Source: Catonia carolina
Taxonomy: Eukaryota; Arthropoda; Insecta; Hemiptera; Achilidae
Direction: 5' to 3'
DNA: 64,000 bases
NCBI GenBank assembly: GCA_035578175.1
Contig: JAQMRL010000010.1
Coordinates: 35,844,784-35,908,783 of the forward strand
Shown here: positions 1 to 11,555 of the stretch, one piece after another
Layout: each line of letters starts with the position of its first letter
Numbering within the stretch: position 1 is the first letter of the stretch
Program-made: the position numbers and the translations under genes
The notes under the pieces: model-generated
Databases searched by the model: none
Told to the model about the DNA's origin: nothing
The model's input: the letters and a program-made list of their open reading frames with translations, nothing else

Positions 1-515
1 ATTGAGAGAATCCCATGTTATAAAGCAATTAAAAGCAACCTGACCCGCAATCTGTGTCTAGTTTACCAAAAAGAATGTTTCCGTGTCATAACCGATTTGA
101 TTTACAGTAAAGTTATGCAGTCATGAATAAAATTAATCGATACACGACCTAAGATAACCGTATATTGAGCAAACAAAATCTAATAAAAATTCTTGATAAA
201 TAAAATAAATAAATAATATAAAAACAAAGAAAAAATTACCACAGAGTAAAACAAAATTAATAATTCATAAGAACAGAAATATTTTTGCAAATTTTAATAA
301 TTATTAATATTTTCAAATTTAACTATGTTTTACTCTATTTGTAATAAATTCGATTTAAAAATGGTAATATAAATATTAGGCACTCAAATAATGTTTATTT
401 GTAGTAAATAAGTAACCCAATTTTCTAACATTACCTACCTCAACCTTCAATTAGCTACAATTACTCCTTCAATTCGTAATATTCAATATAGTAGTAAGTT
501 CTCATAATATATATA
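1..515. other. AT-rich sequence, nothing recognised
   Basis: No open frame, repeat or RNA gene could be supported here. The stretch ends at the TA that precedes a terminal inverted repeat at 516. Confidence 0.5.
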
Positions 516-1545
516 CAGGGTGATTCAGAACTGTACAGGCAATCTCTCGGTAGCTCATTCTACAGCTAAAAATAAGAAAAAAAGTTCATATAAACATAGG
601 CCCGAAAACGCTTCGTTAGCGAGTTATACAGGGTCTAAGATTTCACGGAGAATTCAGTACTCTCGGTGAAATGAGACCATATAGACATTTTTATTGTGTA
701 TTGAAGAAAACGGGGACTACTTTGAGCACCTTTATAGGTAACTAATAACTAATTTTTACGTTGTTTTTACACTAAAATTCATTAATTTTTGTCAACATAC
801 AGTATTAAATGATCAATCAGCTGTTATTTCTAACCTATGGACAAAATTAGTTATAATGCTTTTCACGGCTAATGAGCTCCGCTGTTCCACGCGTTTAGAC
901 TAATCAGAACGTTTGCCAGCGTTGTCAGATTGTACGAATGTTTCAGCCTGACAAACATTACGCGCTTGCGTAAAAAAGCCGGAGTAGTTCACTCGTGTCT
1001 TGCATCTTGTACTGAACATATCGATTATAGAGCGCGTTATCATGCAATACTTTATAATATTATCAGCTGGTTGTATTATTATAAAGCTGGTTATAATTGT
1101 AATTGAAAGACCAAAAAAAATGGCTGACGAAATATATAACAGAGCTATGGGAGCAAGTATTGGCAAGTCATTGGCTAGCTATGACGTGGTTAGGGGTCAA
1201 TGCGTACATGCAGAGCTCATCAGCTTTGAAAAATAGTATAGTATATTTTCATGTAGTTAAAATTTTGTTTCACAATTACATTTCTTTTGCTTTTAAATAA
1301 AGTTAAATCAATTTCTAGTATTCAATTTTTTCTGCAGTAATTTACAAGAATCTTTTCAGAATTAAATGTTCTATAAATCTTATCAATAAAAAATACACCC
1401 TAATTCACCATTTACCAAAGTAATTTCACTTTAAAGACAAAAATGTATTATTTTGTAGCCCAAATTCCTAGTGCTTTACGTAAGATATCTTTAATACTGA
1501 TGAAGTTACATAACTGGGATCAATTAATTTTACTTCAGTTTCACG
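516..1545. mobile_element. Unclassified TIR DNA element, truncated copy 1
   Basis: The left end starts CAGGGTGATTCAGAACTG right after TA. About 180 bp of it matches the reverse complement of the sequence ending at 9137, including the TTCGTTAGCGAGTTA core near 621. An inner block at 1437-1510 is also shared, in the same orientation, with 8800-8870. The two sites are therefore two copies of one family rather than the two ends of one element. The right end here is missing; a LINE tail begins near 1540. The GC-richer core at 840-1240 contains only short open frames with no recognisable protein. A TA target suggests a Tc1/mariner-like mechanism, but no transposase is seen. Confidence 0.5.
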
Positions 1546-1665
1546 AGGACTTGGTTCGTTAAGACCTCCACGGAATATTCTGGATTGCGACTTAAATAAG
1601 GTCAAAAAAGCCATGATGATCAACAACATCCGTACCGGATAGGCACAAGAAGAAGAAGATTTTTA
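1540..1665 (+). mobile_element. Non-LTR retrotransposon 3' tail remnant
   Basis: The + strand reads as a decayed LINE reverse-transcriptase C-terminus: Arg/Gly/Pro-rich residues, then a DCDLNKV-like stretch and a stop, ending in AGAAGAAGAAG. This is how many insect LINE ORF2 C-termini and their short-repeat tails look. No longer reading frame survives. The assignment rests on pattern only. Confidence 0.35.
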
Positions 1666-2159
1666 ATATAAAAATATAAAAAAATAAATATTTTTATTTA
1701 AAATATCACAGACGAGCTTTAGGTAAGGAGCACAATAATTATTGTAATTAATGTTTAATGAATCGTTAATAACGTTCTGAAGTTAACATTCTGAAAATTA
1801 AAATTGAAGCCACTTTTATTGAGAAATTAATTGAAAAATTGAAATATACGATGACGATAAATTTAAAAACATGTCCAAAAGATTCAAGATGCTCATACCA
1901 ACAGAAAAAATACAATTGATGGGAATCTCTAGGAAACACAAAAGATGTAAAATGACTGCAAACCCGTTTAATATTTCACAATATTATGTGTTGCGAACAT
2001 GGGTTTAATCACATAGTTTTAAGTTTGTAAAAGGAATATGGGGTTATTTTATGAGGGATTACCAGTCACGAGTGTTAAAGGCAGCCTTTTTAAAGATGAT
2101 ACATTTTTTTGTGATAGAGTGATATGAAAAGAAGTTCGAATAAGATTTTTAATATACTA

Positions 2160-2570
2160 AATTTTTCTGTGGTTCTTTTGTATAAAATAGAGGCTTGGAA
2201 TTTTAAGAGACAAGAATTGGAAAAAATTCAAGCCTTTGAATTATGAACATATCGACATATTTTAAGGATAGAGTGGACAGAGAATAAGGACGAAAACGAA
2301 GTCTTTTGCAAATAATTAAAGAGCGAGAATTAATTAACACAATAAAGAGACAAAAATTGGAGAAATTTGGACACGTGGAGAGAAATACCAACAGCTGCAG
2401 TTGATTACATAGGAAAAAATAGCAGAAAGAGAAAACCGAAGAATATTTCGGTTAAAAACCTACGATTCTGGTATAATTGCTTCTCTGTGGAACTATTTTG
2501 GGCAGCAATAATATGAATTGCTGTTATGATCCATAACTTCCAATAAGAGAAGGAATCCAAAGAAAAATAT
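2160..2570 (+). pseudogene. Decayed LINE reverse-transcriptase C-terminus
   Basis: In-frame pieces on the + strand resemble the region after the RT palm in AP-endonuclease LINEs: an IQAFEL..TYRHILRIEWTE block (a motif in many LINE proteins as W-x-RR-M-L-R-I-x-W-T), then TIK-RQKLEKFGHV-like and GKNSRKRKPKNISVKNLRFWY-like blocks. Stops and frameshifts interrupt it several times, so it is a fossil fragment. The clade cannot be fixed from what remains. Confidence 0.5.
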
Positions 2571-2584
2571 CAGTTATGTGGTCT

Positions 2585-2695
2585 TGAACCACCGTGGTGT
2601 GGTGATCAGCGTAAATGGCTTCTACGCCAGGGGTTTACCGTTCGATTCCCGGTCTGATCTGAATTTTTTTTTCATTTATCACCCTTCATCGTTTG
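2585..2695 (+). mobile_element. tRNA-derived SINE head
   Basis: The segment has a pol III box A-like TGGTGTGGTGATCAGCG and a box B-like GTTCGATTCCC, followed by GGTCTGATCTGAA and a T-rich spacer with TTATCACCCTTCATCG. The same layout recurs at 26980-27150 (+) and 18062-18148 (-), so this is a dispersed SINE rather than a working tRNA gene. No cloverleaf with a clear anticodon arm is preserved. Confidence 0.55.
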
Positions 2696-3941
2696 GGTTA
2701 GTATTAATGTGTAAAACAGTCTGGAGTAAAACAAAACAAAATTAAGTTCTGGGTAAATTACTACTCAAATGGGACGAAGAAGTTTGGAACGGGCTACAAA
2801 AAGTTGGAAGGATCAATCCTAAGTAGGGATGACGTAATAGGGTGTTGCCTTTTACTTGCGAGTAAGAAGAAGAATGGGCGAAACCATGGAAAATAAATTT
2901 AAATCTGGAAATACATTTTTACTAATAATTTTTAACAGTTTCAGAAGATAAAATACTCTAATATTTAAGTAATAAAACTTCGTATTATTTCGATATAATT
3001 ATACTCTTAAAACTTTGAAAAACGATCTGTGTAACTATGAGTTTTCTTTAAATACAGTTGTAAAATCAAAAATACTGTAGCCTATATAATAAAGATCGCA
3101 AATTGCAGACTAATATCTCAACATAGGAAATACAGTATTATTATGATAAACTGTATTCTCGCAATGTTAGAAAATTTAGCGTCATTTACATAATATTATA
3201 TCTGATAAATGATTTTCCAACACGCTTTTCTTCTTCTTCTTTAAGCCCCTAAATAACAATAACATGGAATTTTAAAAGCAGTAACAAAAGATAAATTTTG
3301 TAAATAAGTGTGAGGAAAGAAATTATTTGTTTAGTGTTTATTAAACTTTTATTTATTTACAATTTTATTTATTCTTAAAAATAAAAATGACGTGAAACAC
3401 TAACCCGCCGTTCTCTTCTCAACGTAAATAATTAAAAATATAACCTATATTTAATCATGAGAAAACTATGTAAAATTAAAAACATAACCTAATTTTTGTC
3501 GTGAGTGAATGACGTAAAATGAAAATCAACCTCTGTAGGATTTAAAATACGGATAATCAGTAATCACGCTAAACTAGGCTGTACAGAATAAAGTGCTTGA
3601 AATAAAAGGTGTAGAATTTTTATTTCCTATAATTTTGATTATAAGTAGTACACTATTGTTGTTATATAATGCATACTGATGCCGTAATCTTAGAAAGAAC
3701 ACCATTTTTACCGATTTTTATGTGAAAGTTACAGAAAATCATTAATTGACGTTAAACTACGTTTTGTAGAAAAAATGTTTGAAATAAAAGTTGTAGGTTT
3801 TTTAATTTCGTATAACTTTGATTGTGTACACTTCTGTCGTCAAATTAAGGGCACAATCTTAAAAAACAGTGTACCGCTAGAGCATAGGACCCCAGAATTT
3901 TAGAAGACGCTTACCCTATAATAGAGCATAAATTATATATA

Positions 3942-5296
3942 GGTGATTCAAAAAGAGCGCCGGTTTTGATATATCAAATTAAGAGATTTATTTTATTGAA
4001 AAACTGAAAATAAATACATCAACAAGTTCATCTTACCTTCCGATTTCATGTATGAAAAATGATGTCATGCATGTGTCCTCCTCTACTGCGCTGGCACGCA
4101 TCAACTCTGACCATGAAATTGGATATTACTGCACGACAAGTTTCGACTTCCATTTGCCCGATAACCCGTCGAATTTTCTCCTTCAAGTCATTGATGTTTC
4201 GGGGTTTATTGGCATACACCAATGACTTCAGATGACCCCAAAGATGAAAGTCACAAGGCGTCAAGTCACACGACCTTGGTAGCCATTGATGGTCGGAATT
4301 ACGAGAAATGATGCGATCCTGGAACCGTTCACGGAGCAACAACATTGTTTCTCGTGCAGCGTGACAGGTGGCACTATCCTGCTGAAACCACAGCTCGTCA
4401 ATGTCCATTCCATCCAAATGACGCCACAAAAACTCCCTAATCATCGTACGGTATCGGTCTCCATTTACTGTCACGGCTTGTCCTTCTTGATTTTCAAAAA
4501 AGTAAGGGCCGATGACACCGCCCGACCAAAAGCCGCACCAAACTGTCACTCGCTGTGCATACATTTCCCTTTCATTAACCATGCGAGGGTTTTCTAAACC
4601 CCACATACGGTAGTTCTGTTTACTAACAAAACCGTTTAAGTGGAAGTGCGCCTCATCACTGAAAATGATTTTGTTTGCGAAGGTGTCATCATCCTGCCGT
4701 TTTCTCAATACCCAGGCAACAAACTGTCGTCTCTTCTGGTGGTCTGCCACTTTCAAATGTTGCGTCAACTGAGTTTTATACGGGTGATATTGGAGATCGT
4801 ACCGAAGAATTCTCCGTACAGAAGAACATCGTAAACCCAATTGTTGAGAACGGCGACGTATTGATTTTGCTGGGCTAACAGCCACACTGTCACGAACCAA
4901 CGTAGCGTTCTGCTCAGTTCGGCCAGAACGACGACGTCCAGAACTTTTAAGGTCGACTGTTGAACCCGTCTCAAAAAACTTTTTCATGAGCCTGCGAACT
5001 GTTGATTCATTCGGTGCTTCATTGCGTCCTAGAGTACCGCGAAGTCGCCTGACAGTAGCCGCATAACTCTCTCCACTCTGGTAAAATGTTTTGACGATTA
5101 ACACTCGTTGCGCAATAGTAAACTTCTCCATGGTTAGACACAGACTGCGAGAGTACTACACTGCGAACAAGAGAAACTACAACTGAATCGTCAATCGGAA
5201 TGTTCTCCGAAATAGAAATGAGGTCTAACAATGTTGCCAACCGATAAACAAAAATTTACCAGCCGTTTAAAAACCGGCGCTCTTTTTGAATCACCC
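3942..5296 (-). mobile_element. Complete Tc1/mariner element, DD41D (rosa-like)
   Basis: About 26-bp terminal inverted repeats (GGTGATTCAAAAAGAGCGCC at the left, its complement at 5276-5295) bound a 1.35-kb element with one uninterrupted transposase on the minus strand. TA dinucleotides flank both ends. The near-perfect inverted repeats and open frame suggest a recent, possibly still active copy. Confidence 0.85.
4046..5131 (-). CDS. Transposase, IS630/Tc1/mariner superfamily, DD41D
   Basis: This encodes a 361-residue transposase that would cut and paste the surrounding element. Residues 1 to about 120 form the helix-turn-helix DNA-binding part, with a basic GRRRSGR linker near 65-71. The catalytic acidic triad is visible as D159 (IIFSDEAHF), D252 (WFQQDSATCH) and D294 (LTPCDFHLW). 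The last two are 41 residues apart, the spacing of the rosa group. Length and motif order are normal for the superfamily, and there are no internal stops. The ATG at 5131 is chosen because it gives the usual MEKFTIAQR-type N-terminus and sits inside the inverted repeat. Function is inferred from family membership. Confidence 0.9.
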   Translation of the reverse strand: MEKFTIAQRVLIVKTFYQSGESYAATVRRLRGTLGRNEAPNESTVRRLMKKFFETGSTVDLKSSGRRRSGRTEQNATLVRDSVAVSPAKSIRRRSQQLGLRCSSVRRILRYDLQYHPYKTQLTQHLKVADHQKRRQFVAWVLRKRQDDDTFANKIIFSDEAHFHLNGFVSKQNYRMWGLENPRMVNEREMYAQRVTVWCGFWSGGVIGPYFFENQEGQAVTVNGDRYRTMIREFLWRHLDGMDIDELWFQQDSATCHAARETMLLLRERFQDRIISRNSDHQWLPRSCDLTPCDFHLWGHLKSLVYANKPRNINDLKEKIRRVIGQMEVETCRAVISNFMVRVDACQRSRGGHMHDIIFHT

Positions 5297-5740
5297 GTTA
5301 TAATATTTAATTTATTCAATTATTTATTAAATAATATATAATAAATAATATATAGAGCATAAAAAATGTAGTAAATGAGGCAACTTTTACAAAAATCGTA
5401 GGTGCCGTTTTTGAGAAAATCGCGTGAATAAATTCAATATCTAAAGCTACTTCCGGATGACTGACTTTCATGAAAATGAGTCGCCTAGTGGTAAATCAGA
5501 AATCTGTGATAGATCTCGTGGTACCCTAGTGGTGCCCAAGTTAAATTCCAAATTTCAAGTTTGTTCGGTATTCCGTTCTTGAGATATTTCTTTCGCCCAC
5601 AGACCAATTGCTGAAAACATTTTTTTGGGTTCAGAAAGTCTGAAAACGTATATTTCCGGTGAAAACTCGATTTCGAAAAATCTACTTCAAAATAAGCCTA
5701 CTTTCTTTCCCTATACATTCATAGGGTTAGAGAAAGTAAT

Positions 5741-6216
5741 AAATACATTAAACAGTTTGTGAAATTAAGTTCCGAGGGATGAAAATAGCATTGGACCAGT
5801 AACAATACATACGAAATTGTTGACTTTGTATAATTTATTTTACAAACGATGAATAAATAAAGGAAACTTCAAAATTCTGCTGAGGAACCATTACATAAAT
5901 TTTACTAACACAAAAGAAGAAATAATGGAAATGTGTTACTGTTTGTAAATACAGAGAATGTTTTCAAGATTATGCAAAAACTAACAGAAAATGATTTTAA
6001 ACAAATCTGAAGTGTTGACAAATATATTGATGTTTTTATTATTTTCTTGTAATTTTTAGAGAGCTCCGTTAAATCTATAAATTAAATTCTTAATCACAAA
6101 AAACAAATGAAATGAATTTTAAATCAAATTTATAATTTTCGTAAATAATTATTTCACAAATCATATTGTTGTGTTACATTGTTTGCTGTGTTTTTGTTGT
6201 GTTAGATTTAGTTATA
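5741..6216. other. AT-rich sequence, nothing recognised
   Basis: No coding, RNA or repeat signal could be supported between family H copy 1 and the first R400 repeat. Confidence 0.45.
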
Positions 6217-6741
6217 ATAGGCAGATGGATTGTTACATTATTTGCACTCGATCTGCTAATTCCTGGTCTACAAAAAATGTTATGTTTCTTATCATTTGGT
6301 CAGCCAATTATATGAATGAAGCATTTAAGAACAGAAGAGGTAGAGGTGTAAAAGACACTAATACACTCTAAAATACTCTAGAGGTTTGAACCTCTAGAGT
6401 CTTTGATAAGTAAAACGAGGAGTGAGGTGGTTTATTATTGCCTTCCTCACTGAATGGAAAAGTATGCTTATTAGCATGTAAGACCCTCTGAAAAGCATTT
6501 ACTTTCCACCCTGCAAATAACACCTTCATTTCATTCACCACAGGGTCTAGCTGTATAATAAATTCATTACTTTCGGAAGAGATAATTATTCTGACTAGTG
6601 TCTTTTACACCTCTTCTGATCTTAAATACTTTAGTTATAATAATTGGCTGACCATGTGATAAGAAACACAATTTTTTGTAGCCCTGGAACTAGGAGGCGA
6701 GTGCAAATAATTTAACGCTGTCTTTGTCTGCTTGTTAGGGG
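6217..6741. repeat. R400 interspersed repeat, inverted pair
   Basis: A partial forward copy (6217-6362) is joined head to head with a reverse copy (6368-6741) of the ~0.4-kb R400 family. Both outer edges carry the family's 5' block (forward TTTGCACTCGATCTGCTA, complement near 6700). The joint contains the perfect palindrome CTCTAGAGGTT-TGA-ACCTCTAGAG-like sequence at 6378-6401. The family ends in an AAC-rich tail in complete copies, so it behaves like a SINE or a LINE tail. It is not protein-coding. Confidence 0.6.
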
Positions 6742-8789
6742 CAAATTCACACTAAAGAGAACTTTTTGTAAACTTTACAGAAAAATTATAATTATTTCAA
6801 ATTACGTTTGAAAATTGTGTATTGTATGATCAAAAAACAGTCTGTAAATTATCGTCTAATTTTATGTGTTATGGTAAATTCAACATGAAAACATATTTCA
6901 AATTGGTAATAGAGTATATTTTTATATTCTAATACCATGGCATTAGTTTATGTCGCCTAGTCGCGTTAAGTTTCGTAAATTTTAACCGATTCCAATGTTT
7001 TTACATCGTGTACATAAATATTAATGAATCAAAAGTTATAAAAAGTTGCATAAATTTCTTTTTTCTTTATGAATTACTTTTGTATTTTTATCTATTATAA
7101 ATTTTACATTTTATGACTTTTACATATTTAGGGAGTTCGTTTTCGTGTGAATTTATGAAGCGGAATTTTATTTATAAACGTAATATTTTTAGTGATTTTG
7201 TATGAGGGACATTTTAATTACTTGCTGAGCTTTCTATTCACTTGTGATTTGTATTGAAACATGTAAAATATTTTTTATTTTTTTTTAAATTATTAAACCC
7301 ACGATAAAAATAATTATTTTAATGTTGTTAGCGTCAAAGTGGCAAAATGTAAGCGGCATTTTATGGGCATGTCTTTTACACCTCTACCTCTTCTGTTCTT
7401 AAGTTATTTTGTCGTATAATTGGCTGACCATGTGATAAAAAACTAAAACAATTATTTGTTACCTTGAAACTAACAGATCAAGTGCAAATAATTTGACTCT
7501 CCGCCTGCCTGTTATGGGCCTACATATTACATCACTTAAGGGAACCCGGTCTTCAAAGAAAAAAAATTCACAATTTTTTTGTTCATTTAATTCTACTGGA
7601 TTTTTTGAGTAAGCTGATGTAAAATAAGTGACCTGTTGATAAGGTTTTATATTTTTTATTAATTTTTTAAATTAACACCATTACTGTTTTTCAGGGACTT
7701 AACTAAAATTTAAGTTGGATAACTTTTTATCATTTTTGTTTAGAAATTTGTTTTATTTTTTAATTGAAAGGTAAAATTTTATACATATTGGCAGTCCTGT
7801 TGTTTGTCTTGCTTTCTTATTTATTTTACGGCTGATTTTTTCTTACGAGTGAAATTATTGTTTGTTTCCTTCATTTCTTAGTTTTCCGAAAATTAAGTTT
7901 TTTCGTACAAAAGGAACATTTTCTCAAAAACGGTCAGAGATATTGACTTGAGATTTTCAGGGTACATTAATTTGAAAGGAATACACATTTTCACATTGCA
8001 GTTTAACAAAACACTTGCACAAACGTACAAATAGGTTAGTTATTAGAAATTATTGACTTTGCCAAAGAAACATTTTTTTCTGATGAACTAAAAGTAAATT
8101 TAACAAACCCTCATGTTAAAATGTGTATCAAGGTCCAATAAATCTGTGTAAAAAAATTCAGCCAATAGTCTCTACCACAGGGTGAAAAAATGTGCCTTAT
8201 GTTAGTATGGAGAAACATACGAGGACGGGTCTCCTTAATACATACTGAACAGACTCTTGTATACTTCTTTTTAAAACAAAAATAATTATTCAACGATTCA
8301 TTTTGTGCTATCAGAATGTGAACGTGTGTGCCATAAAAATACGTACACCGTGTGTGACAGTAAATACATACGTGTGTGCCATAAAAATACGTATGTGCCA
8401 CCGGAGGGGAGCAATTCAGACACGTCTAGTGGGAAATAGAGCTGTACACAATGTATAGCAAAAACATCTCTAAATAAATGCGTTTTATTAAAGTTATTTT
8501 GGAGGTCTTTTGGCCATCGGCGCTTAAGCCTTCTTTTGTGTATTAAGTGTTTACCTGGCATGTGTCACGAATATATCTACTCTATGTCGGATTTGTGTAT
8601 TAGTTTGAAATTTGTGAAATACATTATAAAAATATGCTATGTCAGTAATCTGTGATAGAAACAAGTCGTTGTGTAGTGTCCTGCTAGGGACGTAGTAGGG
8701 ACATTATGTACGTTGTATTTTTTTAGATTATTAAAATCGCATCGACAGCTTGCTCATTAGCGACTACTTTGGGTTTTCCTGCTGAAACG
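6742..8789. other. Mostly unassigned AT-rich sequence
   Basis: Apart from the R400 fragment at 7371-7520 and a short 24-bp direct repeat (8322-8345 and 8370-8393, containing GTGTGCCATAAAAATACG), I see no gene. Short open frames at 8111-8561 overlap this repeat and show no protein family. Confidence 0.4.
7371..7520 (-). repeat. R400 repeat fragment
   Basis: The segment runs from GTCTTTTACACCTCTACCTC to CCTGCCTGTTATGGG and matches the 5' part of R400 read on the minus strand. The 3' half, with the AAC tail, is missing. Confidence 0.6.
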
Positions 8790-9137
8790 ATGGGTTACAG
8801 TAAAAACACAAAAATGTGTTATTTCTTTGCACCAATTCTTGTGTTTTATGTAAGATATCTCTAAAAGTATTGCATTTACAGCTCTGGAACCAATTTTATT
8901 CAATTTTTCAGATTAAAAAACATATTGAAAACAATCGTATTTGTATCTTTGTAACTACCTTTAACATTTTTATACGGGCTTACTTCACCGAGGGTACAGA
9001 GTTCTAGGTGAAATTTTTCGCTAGCCGTAACTCGCTAACTAAGCGTTTTCAGGCATATGTTTGTATGAACTTTTTTTCTTATTTTTAGCTATAGAATGAG
9101 ATCCCAAGAGATTGCCGTATAGTTTTGAATCACCCTA
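8790..9137. mobile_element. Unclassified TIR DNA element, truncated copy 2
   Basis: The right-hand end of this copy (…GAATCACCCTATA) is the reverse complement of the left end at 516. Similarity extends over about 180 bp through AACTCGCTAACTAAGCG near 9030. The block at 8800-8870 matches 1437-1510 of copy 1. The left end of this copy is not found. Confidence 0.5.
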
Positions 9138-9660
9138 TATAATAAGGTTTAATATAAATTTGTTTTTCTATCCATTAAATGCAACCATGGTTAGCTTGAG
9201 GATTAAATTTAAATAATTTTGGCCATAAATAATACTGTAGTTATCTAATTCTTGTATAAATTTTTTTAAATAATTTTTAAGTAATTTCACTAGCTTATTT
9301 ATTTATATTAACATTAGGCAATTTGTCATTGTGTAATTTTGGATTTTGTGCCCAAATTTAACCATTCTTTTAAAGTTTGCCATTATTTCATTAAAATTGG
9401 TTTCGATATATTTTTACTGATTATTGTTTAATAATTAAATTGTTCTATTAGATCCATTTAATGTTTGTGATTTATTTATGCAACAGCAATCAACATTTTG
9501 ATTTTCAGCTTCCAATATTTTTTTAAATTTCTTTTTGTTTTCGCCCTACTAACCGATCGCTGTCGTGCAGGTGTGGTGCCCGCCAGCGAGGAGCTTTTAC
9601 AAGGTTACTTATGAATAATTCCGTTCGTTTATGGTAAATTTTCAATTTTTAACCGATTTC

Positions 9661-10012
9661 TTTTGTTGTTATTTAGGTCATCAGCCAAAAGGCTGGTTTG
9701 AAACTGTAGGGGTTTTACTAAGTAAAACGAAGAGTGAGGTGGTTTACCATTGCCTTCCTCGCGGAGTGGAGAAGTACGCTTATCACCATGCCGGGTCTTC
9801 TGAAAAGCACAAATTTTCCATTCTGAAAATGACATCTTCACTTCATTCACCACAGGGTCTGGCAGTATAATGAAATTCTTTACTTTCAGAAGAGATAACT
9901 CTGATTAGTGTCTTTTACACCTCTACCTCTTCTGTTCTTAAATGATTCAGTCATTTAATTAGCTGTCCATGTGATAAGAAACAAAACCATTTATTTTAGC
10001 CCTGCAACGAAT
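9661..10012 (-). repeat. R400 repeat, nearly full length
   Basis: The segment begins TTGTTGTTATTTAGGTCATC (the tail, read backwards) and continues through the family's AAAGGCTGGTTTG, TGCCTTCCTCGC, CACAGGGTCTGGC and CTTTTACACCTCTACC blocks. Short open frames on both strands here are by-products of the repeat. Confidence 0.65.
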
Positions 10013-10296
10013 ATATTTAATGTAAATTCTCTTAAAGGTGCAAATATATTTGATATTTTTTCAAAGTTTCTTATAGTATTCTAGGTTGATTTTCTAGAAT
10101 GATGTTTAGAAATGCTTAAATGATTCAGTCATTTAATTGGCTGTCCATGTGATAAGAAACAAAACCATTTATTTTAACCCTGCAACGAACATATTTAGTG
10201 TAAATTCTCTTAAAGGTGCAAATATATTTGATATTTTTTCAAAGTTTCTTATAGAATTCTAGGTTGATGTTCTAGAATGATGTTTAGAAATACTGT
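9941..10296. repeat. 178-bp tandem duplication
   Basis: Two copies of a ~178-bp unit start at 9941 and 10119, each beginning AATGATTCAGTCATTTAATT and ending near GATGTTTAGAAAT. The unit joins the end of an R400 copy to unrelated flanking sequence, so the duplication happened after the repeat inserted. Differences between the copies are few. Confidence 0.8.
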
Positions 10297-11249
10297 TTCT
10301 TAAAATTCTACTTCCGTAAAATTTATAAGAATCAAAATCATACATTGACTTCTGGAATTAACTTTTCTTCAATAAAATAGGCTATAGTAATTAGTATTTT
10401 TTTGAAAATGAGAAAATACTAAATAAAAAGGTAATATAAACTCTGTTAAATTAGTCTTGATCTTTATGGGCTATAGATTTTAAAATACTTTAAGAGATTT
10501 AAAAATTCAGTTCGTTTTTACGTACTTAACAGGATAAATTTTTTAAGGTTGAAACTTATTATTTGGTCTTTATGCTAACATTAGTTTTTACTTTAACCTC
10601 AATAAGGAACTTTCGTTCGTTAACACCCTTGATAATCGCCTAACATTTCCTACTAAAATAATTTGTAAATCGTGAAAGGGGTGTAATGCAAAATATTTTA
10701 ACATTTGTGAAATAACCTAATTGTTAAATGAACCCTGATTGCATGTAGTGTTATTTTACTTCAATTTTTTACTCATGGTTCCATTCCACACTTACAAAAA
10801 AATTGTTTTAGTTGAAAACGTTAAAAAATTACCTCTTAACAGTTTTCGATCGTTTTAAGTATAGGGCCTAAGTAAAATTCGTACGAATATGTTTAAATAA
10901 AGGTGTAAAAATATTATTAAAATTGGGCGAGATATTAACATGCTAATATTTCATAAAGATTTTTATGATTCATAGAAATATTGATCTGTCATAATATTAT
11001 TAAAAAACCGTTATTTAATTTAATATTGCAACCACCAAAAATGATTAGAATGTGTACTGAAATAAAAAATGGCGTTAACGGCTTAATGACTATCTAGTGA
11101 TAGTGCTCCAAGAATTTAAAATGGTGTTAAATAATTTTGTTAATAAAATTTGTACTACAAGCGGTGAGTAAAGGGGGGGGGGGTTAAATTGTTTAATAAA
11201 AATAGCATACAAATTACAAATTGTTTTTATTTATTTAAAGTCACACCGG
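10297..11249. other. AT-rich sequence, nothing recognised
   Basis: No supported gene or repeat. A run of nine or more G at about 11173 is the only notable low-complexity feature. Confidence 0.45.
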
Positions 11250-11400
11250 CAATTTGGTCATTAACGGCTACAGTGGCTTTTTTGTACTGTAATTGTGAGT
11301 TTTATTGTGTTAAAATTTCTAGACCCTAACCAGGAATTGATCCCGGGACCTTTAACTTTGCAGACTAGCGTATTACAACATTTAATTTATATCAGTAAAT
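11250..11400 (-). mobile_element. tRNA-derived SINE
   Basis: On the minus strand a box B-like GGGATCAATTCCTGG follows a degraded box A region (ATACGCTAGTCTGC). The 3' part, GCCGGTGTGACTTTAAATAAATAAAAAC, resembles the tail of the SINE at 35700. It is a decayed copy of the same general family as 12730-12860. Confidence 0.5.
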
Positions 11401-11410
11401 TAATTAGAAA

Positions 11411-11555
11411 CAAAAACAATATAAAAATCAATATAATATATTGATTTTTATATTGTTTTTGTAAAGTCAGTTTCTTTATTTAAATAAAGAATTAAGAAGA
11501 ATTAAATAAATAAGAATTTAGAAGAAATTTATTTAAATAAAGAAACTGACTTTAC
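11411..11555. repeat. Two adjacent perfect or near-perfect palindromes
   Basis: The first fold-back (11411-11461) has ~24-bp arms (CAAAAACAATATAAAAATCA and its complement) with almost no loop. The second (11461-11555) has ~28-bp arms (GTAAAGTCAGTTTCTTTATT and its complement) around a ~38-bp A-rich loop. They touch at 11461. Each could be a very short MITE; no target duplication is obvious. Confidence 0.8.

Larger units (their letters stand above)
3490..5740 (+). mobile_element. Hairpin-ended repeat (family H), copy 1, interrupted
   Basis: Sequence at 3490-3941 and 5297-5740 matches 13425-13870 and 23060-23660. The family carries ~183-bp tandem modules (3567 and 3749 here; 23138 and 23321 in copy 3), then a conserved block with GGGTTCAG..GTCTGAAAACG and a terminal fold-back (CCCTATACATTCATAGGG flanked by CTTTC/GAAAG near 5710). 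A rosa-type transposon splits this copy. Tandem modules plus a 3' hairpin are reminiscent of non-autonomous Helitron-like elements, but I see no CTRR end, so the class is open. Confidence 0.45.

Noticed and set aside
900..1300. Overlapping 65-88-codon open frames on both strands in a GC-richer patch
   Set aside because: No domain, no splice context, and the region lies within a non-coding TIR repeat copy.
516..9137. A single 8.6-kb element bounded by the inverted repeats at 516 and 9137
   Set aside because: An internal block is shared in the same orientation near each end, which fits two truncated copies rather than one large element.
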